Of a DNA stretch of 64,000 nucleotides, positions 44,988 through 53,753 are shown piece by piece (position 1 is the first letter of the stretch; each line of letters opens with the position of its first letter). Made by a program: the position numbers and the translations under genes. Below the pieces are notes generated by a model. That model was not told the origin of the DNA and did not search any database. It was given only the letters and a program-made list of their open reading frames with translations. The stretch is from JAGWBJ01 sp964291465. Its GTDB lineage: Bacteria > Chloroflexota > Dehalococcoidia > Lucifugimonadales > JAGWBF01. The stretch is taken from positions 1-64,000 of the forward strand of contig OZ219941.1 in assembly GCA_964291465.2 (NCBI GenBank), given 5' to 3'.

Positions 44988-46181
44988 ATGGCCGACACAG
45001 CAGACGTAGTGGTCGTGGGAGCCGGGGTCATCGGGGGCGCAGTGGCCTACTACCTGGCCCGGGAGGGGGCGAAGGTCCGGATCCTGGAGCAGGAGGCCAT
45101 CGGCAGCGGGGCCTCGGCCCACGCCACGGGCTCCATCAGCCTGGTGGGAGCCGAGTTCGTGCCGGGCCCGTCCTTCGAGGAGGCCATGGAGTCGTACCGG
45201 ATGTTCCCCGACCTGGTCTCCGCCCTGGAGGAGGAGACGGGCATGGACCTGCTGTTCCAGAGGAAGCCGTCCCTCCGGTTGGCGCTGGACGAGGAGGAGG
45301 AGCGGCTGATCGAGGACCTGCGGAAGTGGCAGATGGAGCTGCGGCCCACCCGGTGGATAGACGGGGACGAGGTGCGCAGGATCGAGCCGCGGCTGAGCCC
45401 CAACATCCAGAAAGCGGCCTACGAGGACGAGTCGTCGCAGCTCGACAGCTACCGGCTCACGCTGGCCCTGGGAAGGGCGGCGGAGGAGCGGGGCGCGGAG
45501 ATGCAGCTCCGCAAGGTGACGGGCCTCGTCACCGAGGGGGCGCGGGTGACGGGTGTGAAGACATCGGGGGGCGAGCTCCACTGCGGCACGGTGGTGCTGG
45601 CGGCCGGGGCGTGGTGCGCAGACTTCGGAAGCGACCTGGGATACACCATCCCGGTGCGCCCCCTGAAGGGGGAGCGGCTGCTGCTCAAGTACGAGGGCGA
45701 CCCGCTGCCGGTGCTGATCAGCTCACCCAAGCGGGGCCACATGATCAGCCGGCTGGACGGGCTGCTGAGCGTGGGCAGCACCGGCGGCAGGGACTATGAC
45801 GACCAGTCGCTGTTCCTGGGGGTGGAGTTCGACAGGGTGCCCACCGAGGCGGCGCGGCTGGAGCTTCTCCAGCGGGCCATCGACGTGTTTCCAGTGGTGG
45901 AGAGCGCGCAGCTCGTCCAGCAGCTTGCCGGGTCCCGGCCCCTGACCCCCGACCGGATGCCCATCCTGGGCCCGGTGCCGGGCTGGGAGGGGGTTATGCT
46001 GGCCACCGGGCACGCCACCAAGGGGATCCACCTGGCGCCGATCACGGGGCGGGTGATCGCCGACTACGTGCTCCGGGGCAAGACGGAGGTGCCGGTGGAC
46101 ATGGACGCCTTCCTGGTGTCCCGCTTCGACGCATCGGACTCCCACGACTACCGGGAGGCGGGCAAGAACGTGGATGAGTAG
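44988..46181 (+). CDS. FAD-dependent amine/amino-acid oxidase (DAO, sarcosine-oxidase-like)
   Basis: A 397-residue flavoprotein of the DAO family (sarcosine/glycine/D-amino-acid oxidases and dehydrogenases). The FAD motif is VVVVGAGVIGGAVAYYLAREG, the mid-region has VLAAGAWCADFG, and the C-terminal FAD contact is PGWEGVMLATGHATKGIHLAPITG. AAGGAGGAG precedes ATG 44988. As the third gene after an amidase and a hydantoinase, sarcosine or glycine-type substrates are attractive. The sequence alone does not fix the substrate or show whether oxygen or a quinone accepts electrons. Confidence 0.87.
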   Translation: MADTADVVVVGAGVIGGAVAYYLAREGAKVRILEQEAIGSGASAHATGSISLVGAEFVPGPSFEEAMESYRMFPDLVSALEEETGMDLLFQRKPSLRLALDEEEERLIEDLRKWQMELRPTRWIDGDEVRRIEPRLSPNIQKAAYEDESSQLDSYRLTLALGRAAEERGAEMQLRKVTGLVTEGARVTGVKTSGGELHCGTVVLAAGAWCADFGSDLGYTIPVRPLKGERLLLKYEGDPLPVLISSPKRGHMISRLDGLLSVGSTGGRDYDDQSLFLGVEFDRVPTEAARLELLQRAIDVFPVVESAQLVQQLAGSRPLTPDRMPILGPVPGWEGVMLATGHATKGIHLAPITGRVIADYVLRGKTEVPVDMDAFLVSRFDASDSHDYREAGKNVDE

Positions 46182-46239
46182 GGGCGCTCGGCGCGGGGCA
46201 TTGTAGAACCATTCCCCAGGCACTGCGTCAGGGTGCCGT

Positions 46240-46530
46240 GACCCCCCCCGGTTAGTGAGCCCACCCTCCCACCCCGCGCTGCGCGCGGGCAAGAAATCCC
46301 CCGCCCAGCGGTAGACGGCCAGCGACACTGCACCAGGGTCCCGTGAGCCCCGGTTAGTGAGCCCACCCTCCCACCCCGGGCTGCGCGCGGGCAAGGAATC
46401 CCCCGCTCAGCGGTAGACGGCCAGCGACACTGCACCAGGGTCCCGCGACCCCCCGGTTATTGAGCCCACCCTCCCGCCCCGCGCTCCGCGCGGGGAAGGA
46501 ATCCCCCCGCCCAGCGGTGGGCGGCCACCT
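46240..46530. repeat. 102-bp tandem repeat, about 2.7 copies, in a gene-free gap
   Basis: The 420-bp gap between convergent genes has no credible gene. It holds three successive units starting GGTTAGTGAGCCCACCCTCC at 46250 and 46352 and GGTTATTGAGCC at 46455, each with a GC-rich palindrome (CGCGCTGCGCGCG type) and then CAGCGGTAGACGGCCAGC in the first two. The third is diverged and truncated. A related single copy lies at 43.36 kb. Confidence 0.9.
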
Positions 46531-46601
46531 ACTCAGACCATTCCACCGGAGGCCGTTCCCGCCAAGGTGGGGCATTGCAGGGCGATCCCTAAGACACCGC
46601 A

Positions 46602-47468
46602 CTAGGGGCCGGGGGGCAGAGAGTAGGTCGCCGGGGTCTCGGTGAGCTTTCCCTCCCCGGCCAGCTTGGTCAGGTGGGTGAGGACGTTGCGGGCCGCGGG
46701 GTCGCGGAGCTCCCGGCGCAGGTTGCGGGGATAGATGTAGTCCATTATGGCCGCCACAGTGTTGTGCCCGTGGCCGACGGCCTCCAGCATCTGCCGCTCC
46801 CGCCGCTCCCGGTGGGAGATGTAGGAGCGGATGCGGGGGGTCGCCTCGCGCACGACGGGGCCGTGGCCCGGACAGATGGTCTCGGGCCGGTAGGTTTCCA
46901 GCAGGGCGAGGGAGGCCATGTACTCCGCCAAGTCGCGGACGGTGGTGGTGGACGCGCCCAGGATGGTGTCGCCGGTGAACATCACCCGGTCCCCGGGCAG
47001 GTAGAAGCACACGTGGTCGTCTTCGTGGCCGGGCGTGAAGAGCGCCCGGAGCCCGGCCCCTCCGCCGGTCCTGACCACCTCCCTGGACCTCAGGGAGGAG
47101 ACGATGGAGCCGTCGCCGAGGATGCGGGTAAGCCGCTCCCGAAGCCTGGGGTGGCACCTGACCGGGCAGCTGCCCCCCTGTTCCCCGGGGAAGCCACTGA
47201 AGTATTCCTGTAGCCGGTCCACGCCGCCGACGTGGTCCGAGTGGCCGTGGGTGACGAGGACGGCGTCTATGGCCGGGCTGCCCAGCTCGGCGTGGAACTC
47301 CTGGATGCGGCGGCTCCAGGCCCTGTAGTGCTCGCCGGTGTCGATGACCACCATGGACTCGCCGGGGTCGCCGACGAAGTAGATGTTGGTCCCGCCCGGG
47401 TGCATGGCGCCGGGGCCTCTCCTCTCTTCGGAGATGTGCACGCCGTATACGCGGTCAGAGACCTGCAT
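46602..47468 (-). CDS. metallo-beta-lactamase-fold hydrolase
   Basis: A 288-residue MBL hydrolase with the metal motif THGHSDHVGG and later ligands in FTPGHEDDHV, FTGDTILG and CPGHGPVV. A C-terminal helical domain (REATPRIRSYISHRERRERQML) is like that of LACTB2-type hydrolases, which include ribonucleases and thioesterases. It is isolated between two repeat-filled gaps. Substrate unknown. Confidence 0.87.
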   Translation of the reverse strand: MQVSDRVYGVHISEERRGPGAMHPGGTNIYFVGDPGESMVVIDTGEHYRAWSRRIQEFHAELGSPAIDAVLVTHGHSDHVGGVDRLQEYFSGFPGEQGGSCPVRCHPRLRERLTRILGDGSIVSSLRSREVVRTGGGAGLRALFTPGHEDDHVCFYLPGDRVMFTGDTILGASTTTVRDLAEYMASLALLETYRPETICPGHGPVVREATPRIRSYISHRERRERQMLEAVGHGHNTVAAIMDYIYPRNLRRELRDPAARNVLTHLTKLAGEGKLTETPATYSLPPGP

Positions 47469-47549
47469 GGGGGGACCGCCTTTCTTTGTTCAGTGAAATT
47501 GGTAATGGTCTTGTGAAGGCGACGCAGGGGGAGGAAAACGGGGGATACC

Positions 47550-47702
47550 CCCCTCACCGTCATTCCGGCCCCCGAGCCGGAATCCAGGAGTTGGGGGTCT
47601 TTCTTCGGATGTGGAGAAAGGAGGGCCAGCAGACCTCGGCAGCTGGCTATGCGGTTCCCCTCCCCTGGGTTCCGGCCTGCGTCGGAACGACGGGGTTGGG
47701 TG
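47550..47702. repeat. two dispersed palindromic repeats in a gene-free gap
   Basis: The 317-bp gap 47469-47785 has no credible gene. It contains one palindrome with CCGTCATTCCGGCC and GGCCGGAATCCAGG-like arms (47555-47597) and a second with CCCTGGGTTCCGGCCTGCG (47657-47700), both from the family seen elsewhere in the window. Confidence 0.75.
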
Positions 47703-47785
47703 ATGCCTCTCCAAGAGAGGGGTACTCCGAGCTATCTTCATGGCACTGAGGGTTGTGCAAGGGTCCGCAGGATTGGGGTGGGAGC

Positions 47786-48340
47786 TCAGGCGTCCTCGCA
47801 TTTGCCGCAGAGGCCCCGGGGGGAGAGATGGCGGTTTCGCCACCAGGTGCCGCAGTCCGCGCACTTGGTGTGCCCTTCGGGGTTCTTGCGGAGGCGGGAG
47901 GCCATTGGGTAGTCCAGGGAGTGGGAGAGCGCGGCGAGGGTAGAGTGGCTGCGGATGGCCTGGAGGAGGAGGGGCACGGCCGCGCCCTGGCCTTCGCCGG
48001 CGGCCTGGGCGAGGTCTTCGATGGTGGCCTGGAGGATGGCGAGGTGGCGATGAATGGACCGGCCGGGGTCCGTGGGCGCGGTGGTATCCTGGGCGATGGC
48101 GTTGGGCGCGGCGTCTCCGGCAGGGGGTTGGGCCAACAGGGACTGAAGCCGCTGGGGGTTGAAGCGTTGGGAGTAGCGGCCGTGGCGGAGGGCGTTGGTG
48201 TTGCCCGGAGGGGCGCCGGGACGCCTGGGGGGAATTGTTTCGTCGTTGGAACAATTAAGGGTCAATTCGGTCACGGGCGGGAAATCCTCCTGCTCCCCTT
48301 TGGGAGCGGCCGCTGGGCGGCCGGGATGGCCAATACCCAC
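47786..48340 (-). CDS. hypothetical protein with GNTNALRHG motif and zinc ribbon
   Basis: Up to 184 residues. The motif RRPGAPPGNTNALRHGRYSQRF near residue 40 is one often seen at the start of phage-like or mobile-element accessory proteins. The C-terminus has four cysteines in CADCGTWW...CGKCEDA, a likely zinc ribbon. An internal GTG about 22 codons in (before TELTLNCSNDE) may be the true start. It looks like a remnant or accessory of a mobile element; no partner genes are adjacent. Confidence 0.5.
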   Translation of the reverse strand: MGIGHPGRPAAAPKGEQEDFPPVTELTLNCSNDETIPPRRPGAPPGNTNALRHGRYSQRFNPQRLQSLLAQPPAGDAAPNAIAQDTTAPTDPGRSIHRHLAILQATIEDLAQAAGEGQGAAVPLLLQAIRSHSTLAALSHSLDYPMASRLRKNPEGHTKCADCGTWWRNRHLSPRGLCGKCEDA

Positions 48341-48396
48341 CAGTTTGAAGAATGGCTCTCGGGAGTGTCAAGGGAGGCGTGTCAGCCCAGCCCCGG

Positions 48397-49209
48397 TCAG
48401 TGCTCCATCAGGGAGCCGCCGTTGACGTTGATGCACTGGCCGTGGATGTAGGAGGCTGAGGGAGTGCAGAGGAAGGCGATGAGGCCGGCCACGTCCTCGG
48501 GGGCGCCGGCGCGCCCCAGGGGGACCTGGGCCGTCAGTCTGCTCCAGGCCTCGCCGCGGCCGACCGGCTCGGTGCGGGAGGTGTCCAGGAGGCCGGGGCA
48601 GACGGTGTTGACGTTGACGCGGTGGGGGGCCATCTCCCGGGCGAAGGACATGGTGAAGCCGTGGATGGCCGCGTTGGCGGCGGCGTAGGCGGCGGCGTTG
48701 GCAGGGCCGGTCTTGCCGAAGGCCGAGGAGACGTTGACGATCTTGCCGCCCTCGCCCTGGCTGACCAGCTCCCGGGCGACGGCCCTGGAGCAGAGGAAGG
48801 CGCCCACGACCTTGACCTCCAGGGCAAGGCGAAAGACCTCCTCGGGCAGCTCGGTGACGGGCGTCCGGTCGGGGCCCCGGGGAGCGACGGCCAGGTTGAC
48901 CAGGACGTCGACCCGGCCCAGGTGTTCCAGGGTGCGGTCCACCATCTCCTGGACCTGGTCGGCTCGGGTCACGTCCACGGACATGGCCAGGGAGCGACGG
49001 CCCAGGTCCCGCACCTCGTCGGCCACGCTGTCGACGCCCCTCCAGCCGGCCTGCCGCTCGCTTTCGGGGAAGGTGGAGGGGTCCCGGGCGGTGCCGGTGA
49101 CGGTCACGTCGCAGCCCTTGGCGGCCAGGGCCAGGGCCGTGGCGCGGCCGACGCCTCCCATCCTGGAGGCGCCGACGACTATGGCGACCTTGCCGGCCAG
49201 CTCACCCAC
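48397..49209 (-). CDS. short-chain dehydrogenase/reductase, copy A
   Basis: Classical SDR (270 residues) using NAD(P)H. The dinucleotide region is modified as VVGASRMGGVGRATALAL, and a nucleotide-binding NLAVAPRG lies in place of NNAG. The catalytic Ser is in NVSSAFGK and Tyr-x3-Lys is altered: AAAYAAANAAIHGF carries Tyr but Ala-Asn where Lys is expected. It starts with GTG 49209 right after the gamma-glutamyltransferase stop. It is a close paralogue of the SDR at 51770-52582. Substrate unknown. Confidence 0.82.
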   Translation of the reverse strand: MGELAGKVAIVVGASRMGGVGRATALALAAKGCDVTVTGTARDPSTFPESERQAGWRGVDSVADEVRDLGRRSLAMSVDVTRADQVQEMVDRTLEHLGRVDVLVNLAVAPRGPDRTPVTELPEEVFRLALEVKVVGAFLCSRAVARELVSQGEGGKIVNVSSAFGKTGPANAAAYAAANAAIHGFTMSFAREMAPHRVNVNTVCPGLLDTSRTEPVGRGEAWSRLTAQVPLGRAGAPEDVAGLIAFLCTPSASYIHGQCINVNGGSLMEH

Positions 49210-49211
49210 GG

Positions 49212-50971
49212 TCAGTAGCCGACGGCGTAGGCCTCGCAGCGGGGGTCGGCCCCGCCTCGGAGGACGCCGGTGGCCGGGTCGCGGGTTATGATGCAGTAGA
49301 GGGCCGAGCCCTCCCACCAGTCGGGGTACCGTTCGACCACGTGGCCCTTGTTCCCGAGGGCCTCGGTCACGTCGTTGGAGATGCGGCCCTCCATCCTGAG
49401 CATTCCCGGCTCGTACTTGGAGGGGGATGAGGAGGAGGGGAAGCTGTAGCTGTAGAAGCGGGGCTCCTCCACGGCCTCCTGGGGGTCTCGGCCGAAATCC
49501 AGGACGTTGAGGATGAGCTGGACGGTGCCCTGGGGGATGTGGTCGCCGCCGTGGGCACCCACGGCCATGACGGGCTCCCCGTCCCGGAGGACCAGGGCGG
49601 GGGCGGGGGTGAGCCTGGGCCGCTTGCCCGGCTGGACTGAGGAGGGGTGCCCCTCGTCGACCTTGGACTGGTAGCCTCGCAGGGAGAAGGCCAGGCCCGT
49701 GCCGGGGATGATGGGGCCGCCGGACTTGGTGCCCTCGCTGGGGGTGCAGGAGAAAACGTTGCCCTCGCGGTCGATGACGGCGAAGTAGGAAGTGCCGCCT
49801 CCATGGTCCCCGGCCGTGGAGGAGACGGCCGTGGCCTCGCCGGGCGACCGGGGCTCCCCCTCCAGGACGGCGCGGGAGCGGCGGGGGTCTCCGGCGGGGG
49901 GCATGCCCGGCCAGGCGCGGCCGGGGTCGATGAGGGAACGGCGTTGGGCCAGGTACTCCTCGGAGAGCATGGCGTCGATGGGAACGTCGACGAAACGGGG
50001 GTCGCCCACGTACTTCTCCCGGTCGGCGAAGGCCAGGTTGAGGGCCTGGCTCACGGTGTGGACGTACTCGGCGGAGTTGTAGCCCATGGAGGCGAGGTCG
50101 AACCCCTCCAGCATCTTCAGGGCCTGGGGAGCCGTGGGGCCCTGGCCCCAGGGTCCGGTGCAGTAGACGCGATAGCCCCGGTAGTCGACGGACACTGGGG
50201 GCTCGATGGAGACGCGGCAGGTCGCCATGTCCTCCTGGGAGATGAGACCGCCCTGCTCCTGGGAGTAGGCGGCGATCTTCTTCCCCAGCTCTCCCACGTA
50301 GACGTAGTCCCGCACGGCCTGGAGGGCCGCCTCACGGCCGCGGCCCCCGTTGGAGGCCTCGACCTCGGCCAGGGTCGCCAGGGTGGCGGCCAGGTCGCGC
50401 TGGTAGAACATCTCGCCCCGGCGGGGGGCCGTCCGTTGGGGAGGAACACCTGGGCGGTGGTGGGCCAGGCGTTGTACAGGTCGAAGGCGGTGTGCAGCCT
50501 GTCGGACAGGTAGCGGTACATGGGGAACCCGTTGCCCGCCAGGTCGACGGCGGCTGCGGACACGTCGGCGAAGGACATGGTGCCGAAGCGGGAGAGGGCG
50601 GTGATCCAGGCGTCGGCCGCCGCGGGGGTAAGGGAGCGGGAGATGCCGGGTGGGATGAGGCCGCCGTGGTTGCGTTCGAAGTAGTCCACCGACGCGGCCT
50701 TGGGCCAGACTCCCAGGCCGTCGATGGTGGTCACCTCCCGGCGGTCTGCCAGGTACATGATGGTTGGTGCGACACCGAGGAAGCTGCAGTCGTCCACGTG
50801 GACCACGTTGAGGGCGAGGCCCACGGCCACGCCGGCGTCGATGGCGTTGCCGCCCCGGCGCAGGATGTCCAGGCCGGCCATGGCTGCGCTGGGGTGGCTG
50901 GCGACGACCATGCCGTTGACGCCCTGCATGAGGGGGCGGTAGCTGGTCATGGTTGTTCCGGGAACGGGCAT
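49212..50971 (-). CDS. gamma-glutamyltransferase family protein (frameshifted)
   Basis: Ntn-hydrolase that processes itself into two subunits and transfers or hydrolyses gamma-glutamyl groups. The large-subunit start MVVASHPSAAMAGLDILRRGGNAIDAGVA is clear. The nucleophile Thr is expected in GDHGGGTSYFAVIDREGNVFS. The two halves are in different frames: FLPNGRPPAG at the break, then EMFYQRDLAATLATLAEVEAS. Adding one base to the six-base G-run at 50423-50428 rejoins them as GRPPRRGEMFYQ (586 residues). No signal peptide is visible. GGAGG is five bases before ATG 50971. Confidence 0.87.
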
Positions 50972-51118
50972 GACAACCTCCGGGGGGCGGGGGCTCTCGG
51001 CAAGGGGCGGCTCACGGGAATTCTAGCCGCGGGCCCGTGGGCAGTCAACTGATTGCCAGGGGCTGTATCCCCGTATTGACGCTAGCCTGCCGCCTAGTGT
51101 CTAATGTCCACATAGGCA

Positions 51119-51508
51119 TTGGACGGACTTCAAGTGCTCACGGCAGCGGCATTGGAATACAAGCAACAAGCGCGCGTTTTTTGGGAACAAGCCCAAGAGG
51201 AACTGGCGAATGGCGACTTGCTGCAAGCTTCAGAAAAGGGCTGGGGCGCCGCTGCCCAGATGGTCAAAGCCGTAGCAGAATGTCGCGGCTTGCAACACAA
51301 GTCGCACAGAGACTTGTTCAAAGTGATCTCCGGACTGGAGAACGACGACCTCAAGGTGCAATTCGCGACGGCCAATACCTTGCATACGAACTTTTACGAA
51401 GGTTGGCTGGACCAAGTGCTGGTCGAGAGATACCTGGAAAGCGTGGGCGCGTTCATCCAAGCGCTAGACGACACTGAGTTTGGGGACCATAGTCCATCCC
51501 GCGCATGA
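51119..51508 (+). CDS. small HEPN/PaREP1-like helical protein
   Basis: A 129-residue all-helical protein (AALEYKQQARVFWEQAQEEL, GDLLQASEKGWGAAAQMVKAVAECRG) resembling HEPN/PaREP1-type proteins, many of which pair with nucleotidyltransferases. No such partner is adjacent. The region is lower in G+C than its neighbours and abuts a transposase remnant, suggesting lateral acquisition. The start is uncertain: TTG 51119 or GTG 51134. Confidence 0.6.
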   Translation: MDGLQVLTAAALEYKQQARVFWEQAQEELANGDLLQASEKGWGAAAQMVKAVAECRGLQHKSHRDLFKVISGLENDDLKVQFATANTLHTNFYEGWLDQVLVERYLESVGAFIQALDDTEFGDHSPSRA

Positions 51509-51522
51509 CCCGCCGGACCTGA

Positions 51523-51700
51523 TCAGTAGTTGTCCTTGGGGCCGGCCGCTGCGCCGTACCGATGCTCGTGACGTGGCCTGATGTGGTGATGTGTCCCGCT
51601 TCACCATCGTCCAGAAGGTCTCGATGGAGCCGGTGGAGATGCGCCCCTTCTTGAGGTATTCACCTAGTGCATCCTTGTTAAGAGACGACTTCGTCGGTTG
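51523..51700 (-). pseudogene. IS1595-family transposase C-terminal remnant
   Basis: The minus strand encodes SLNKDALGEYLKKG and ISTGSIETFWTMVKR, matching the end of IS1595 transposases (xTNxIEGFWSLLKRG). After a frame change, THHHIRPRHEHRYGAAAGPKDNY corresponds to their YHHMSxKHLHRYxxEF-type tail. The N-terminal domains and inverted repeats are missing, so this is a relic. Confidence 0.6.
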
Positions 51701-51769
51701 TAGATCATGGCCCCCACGCGAGGCGTGGCATCGAAGCGGGATGTAATTCCCAAAAAAGCAGGAGGACCC

Positions 51770-52582
51770 ATGGGCGAGCTGGACGGCAAGGTGGCCATAG
51801 TGACCGCGGCGGGCAGGTACCGGGGGATAGGCCGTTGCGCGGCGGTGGCGCTGGCGCGGCTGGGCGCCGACGTGGTGATTACCGGGACGGGCCGCGACCC
51901 ATCCACCTATCCCGAGGACGAGAAGGAGATGGGGTGGCGGGACATAGAGAGCACGGCGGAGCAGGTGCGGGAGGCGGGGCGCCGCTGCCTGCCCCTGGTG
52001 GTGGACGTCACAAGGTCGGACCAGGTGCAGACGATGGTGGACCGGACCCTGGAGGAGTATGGGCGGGTGGACATCCTGGTGAACAACGCCGCGTCTCCCC
52101 GGGGAGCGGACCGGGTGGCGGTGGTGGACCTGGACGAGGAGGTGTTCCGCTGGACCATGGAGGTGAAAGTGACGGGGACCTTCCTGTGCAGCCGGGCCGT
52201 GGCCAGGGTACTGGCGTCCCAGGGCCAGGGGGGTAAGATCGTCAACATCTCGTCGGTCATTGGGAAGACGGGGCCGCTGAACGCGGCGGCCTACGCCGCG
52301 GCCAACTCGGCGGTGCACGGGTTCACCATGTCCTTCGCCCGGGAGATGTCGGCCCACAACGTGAACGTGAACACCATCTGCCCCGGCACCATAGACACGT
52401 TCCGCAACGACGCGATGGGCCGGGGAGAGGCGTGGCAGGAGTCGATCAGCCGCATCCCCCTGCAGCGGGCGGGCACGCCCGAGGAGATCGCCGACTGCAT
52501 CGCCTTCCTGTGCACGGGGAGCGCGTCGTACATCCAGGGGCAGTGCATCAACGTGAACGGCGGCCTGGTGATGGAGCACTAG
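51770..52582 (+). CDS. short-chain dehydrogenase/reductase, copy B
   Basis: Classical SDR (270 residues) with AIVTAAGRYRGIGRCAAVALARLG as the cofactor loop, LVNNAASPRGADR, NISSVIGK and AAAYAAANSAVHGF. As in copy A, the residue four after Tyr is not the usual Lys. The two proteins share the unusual insert with GTGRDPSTYPEDEKEMGWRDIEST and the C-terminal GQCINVNGGLVMEH. AGGAGG precedes ATG 51770. The pair lie on opposite strands and bracket the gamma-glutamyltransferase, HEPN-like gene and IS remnant. Confidence 0.85.
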   Translation: MGELDGKVAIVTAAGRYRGIGRCAAVALARLGADVVITGTGRDPSTYPEDEKEMGWRDIESTAEQVREAGRRCLPLVVDVTRSDQVQTMVDRTLEEYGRVDILVNNAASPRGADRVAVVDLDEEVFRWTMEVKVTGTFLCSRAVARVLASQGQGGKIVNISSVIGKTGPLNAAAYAAANSAVHGFTMSFAREMSAHNVNVNTICPGTIDTFRNDAMGRGEAWQESISRIPLQRAGTPEEIADCIAFLCTGSASYIQGQCINVNGGLVMEH

Positions 52583-52646
52583 GGGCGAGTCCGAGGAGCT
52601 GTACCGGGCGCTGCGCGGCGGGCCGATCCCCGGTAGTGGGTGAGGG

Positions 52647-53636
52647 CTACAGGTCCACTGTGACGCCGGCGCCCCGCTCCCGGGCGCTGTCGAGGACCAG
52701 GCGGGCCGCCACGGCGTCCTGGACGGCGACGCCGACGGACCTGTAGAGGGTGACCTGGTCCGGGGAGGTGCGGCCGGGCCTGGAGCCCGACACCAGCTCC
52801 CCCACCTCGGCGTGGATGTGGTCCTCGGAGACGAGGCCGCCCCTGATGGCGGAGAGCAGGTCGTTGGGCGGCGGCGTGGCCGCCATGACGGCCTGCCGGG
52901 ACTCGACCACCACCAGGGAGCCCGCCACGGTCTCGTCGTCCAGCTCCCGGCCCCGGGGATTGAGCCCGACGCAGTTGACGTGGGCGCCCGGGGAGAGCCA
53001 CCGCCACCGGAGCACCGGCTCCAGGGAGTGGGTGGTGGTGCAAACTATGTCGGCGTCCCGGCAGGCCTCCTCGAAGGAGGCGGCCGGGGTGACGGACATG
53101 TCCAGCTGCTTGGTGAGGTCGTAGGCCAGGGCAGCCGCCTTCTCGGGGTCGCGACCCGCTATGCGCACCCTTTGAATGTCGCGGACCCGGGGAACGGCCA
53201 GGGCGTGGGCCCGGGCCTGGACGCCGGTGCCCAGCACCGCCAACGTCGAGGCGTCGGGCCGGGCCAGCAGCCGGGTGGCCAGGGCCGAGCAGGCCGCGGT
53301 CCGGGCGGCGGTGATGTGCTCGCCGTCCATGAGGGCGACGGGAGCGCCGGTGGCTTCGTCGAAGACGGCTATGACGGCGTGGTGGCTGGGCAGCCCGGCG
53401 CCGGCGTTGCGCGGGAAGACGGTCACCAGCTTGGTGGCCAGGGTGGCGGAGGAGGGGACGTAGGCGGACATGGACAGGAGCAGGCCGTCGTGGGAGGCCA
53501 CGTGGGCGCCCACGCGGGAGGGCATGGAGACGGAGCCGATGCTGAGGTCGACCATGCCCTGGGCCACGGCGTCTATCAGGCCGTCGAGGTCCAGCAGGTC
53601 TTCGACGGCGGCCCGGTCGAGGACCAGGACCTTCAC
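52647..53636 (-). CDS. ornithine cyclodeaminase / mu-crystallin family protein
   Basis: NAD(P)-dependent enzyme of the ornithine cyclodeaminase, alanine dehydrogenase and ketimine reductase group (329 residues). MPSRVGAHVASHDGLLLSMSAYVP supplies the substrate-binding Arg/Lys region, ATKLVTVFPRNAGAGLPSHHAVIAVFDEATGAPVALMDGEHIT is diagnostic, and TLAVLGTGVQARAHALA is the dinucleotide motif. GTG 53636 is preceded by GGGCGGGG. The exact reaction (cyclodeamination versus imine reduction) is open. Confidence 0.88.
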   Translation of the reverse strand: MKVLVLDRAAVEDLLDLDGLIDAVAQGMVDLSIGSVSMPSRVGAHVASHDGLLLSMSAYVPSSATLATKLVTVFPRNAGAGLPSHHAVIAVFDEATGAPVALMDGEHITAARTAACSALATRLLARPDASTLAVLGTGVQARAHALAVPRVRDIQRVRIAGRDPEKAAALAYDLTKQLDMSVTPAASFEEACRDADIVCTTTHSLEPVLRWRWLSPGAHVNCVGLNPRGRELDDETVAGSLVVVESRQAVMAATPPPNDLLSAIRGGLVSEDHIHAEVGELVSGSRPGRTSPDQVTLYRSVGVAVQDAVAARLVLDSARERGAGVTVDL

Positions 53637-53753
53637 CGTCGTGTCCCCGCCCTGGATGGATCGCTCATCCGTGTCCTCCGAGAGTAAATTCTTGGTTGAG
53701 AGTTGGGCCCTGGGTTGCGACGCTACCACGGATGGCGCGGTTGTACAAGTGCG

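Noticed and set aside
46148..46435. Short open frame with repeated peptide sequence in the 46.2-kb gap
   Set aside because: The peptide repetition simply follows the 102-bp DNA repeat, and there is no ribosome-binding site or homologous pattern.
51037..51477. Alternative open frame overlapping the HEPN-like gene
   Set aside because: Its translation is Arg/Ser-rich and lacks the helical pattern seen in the frame starting at 51119.
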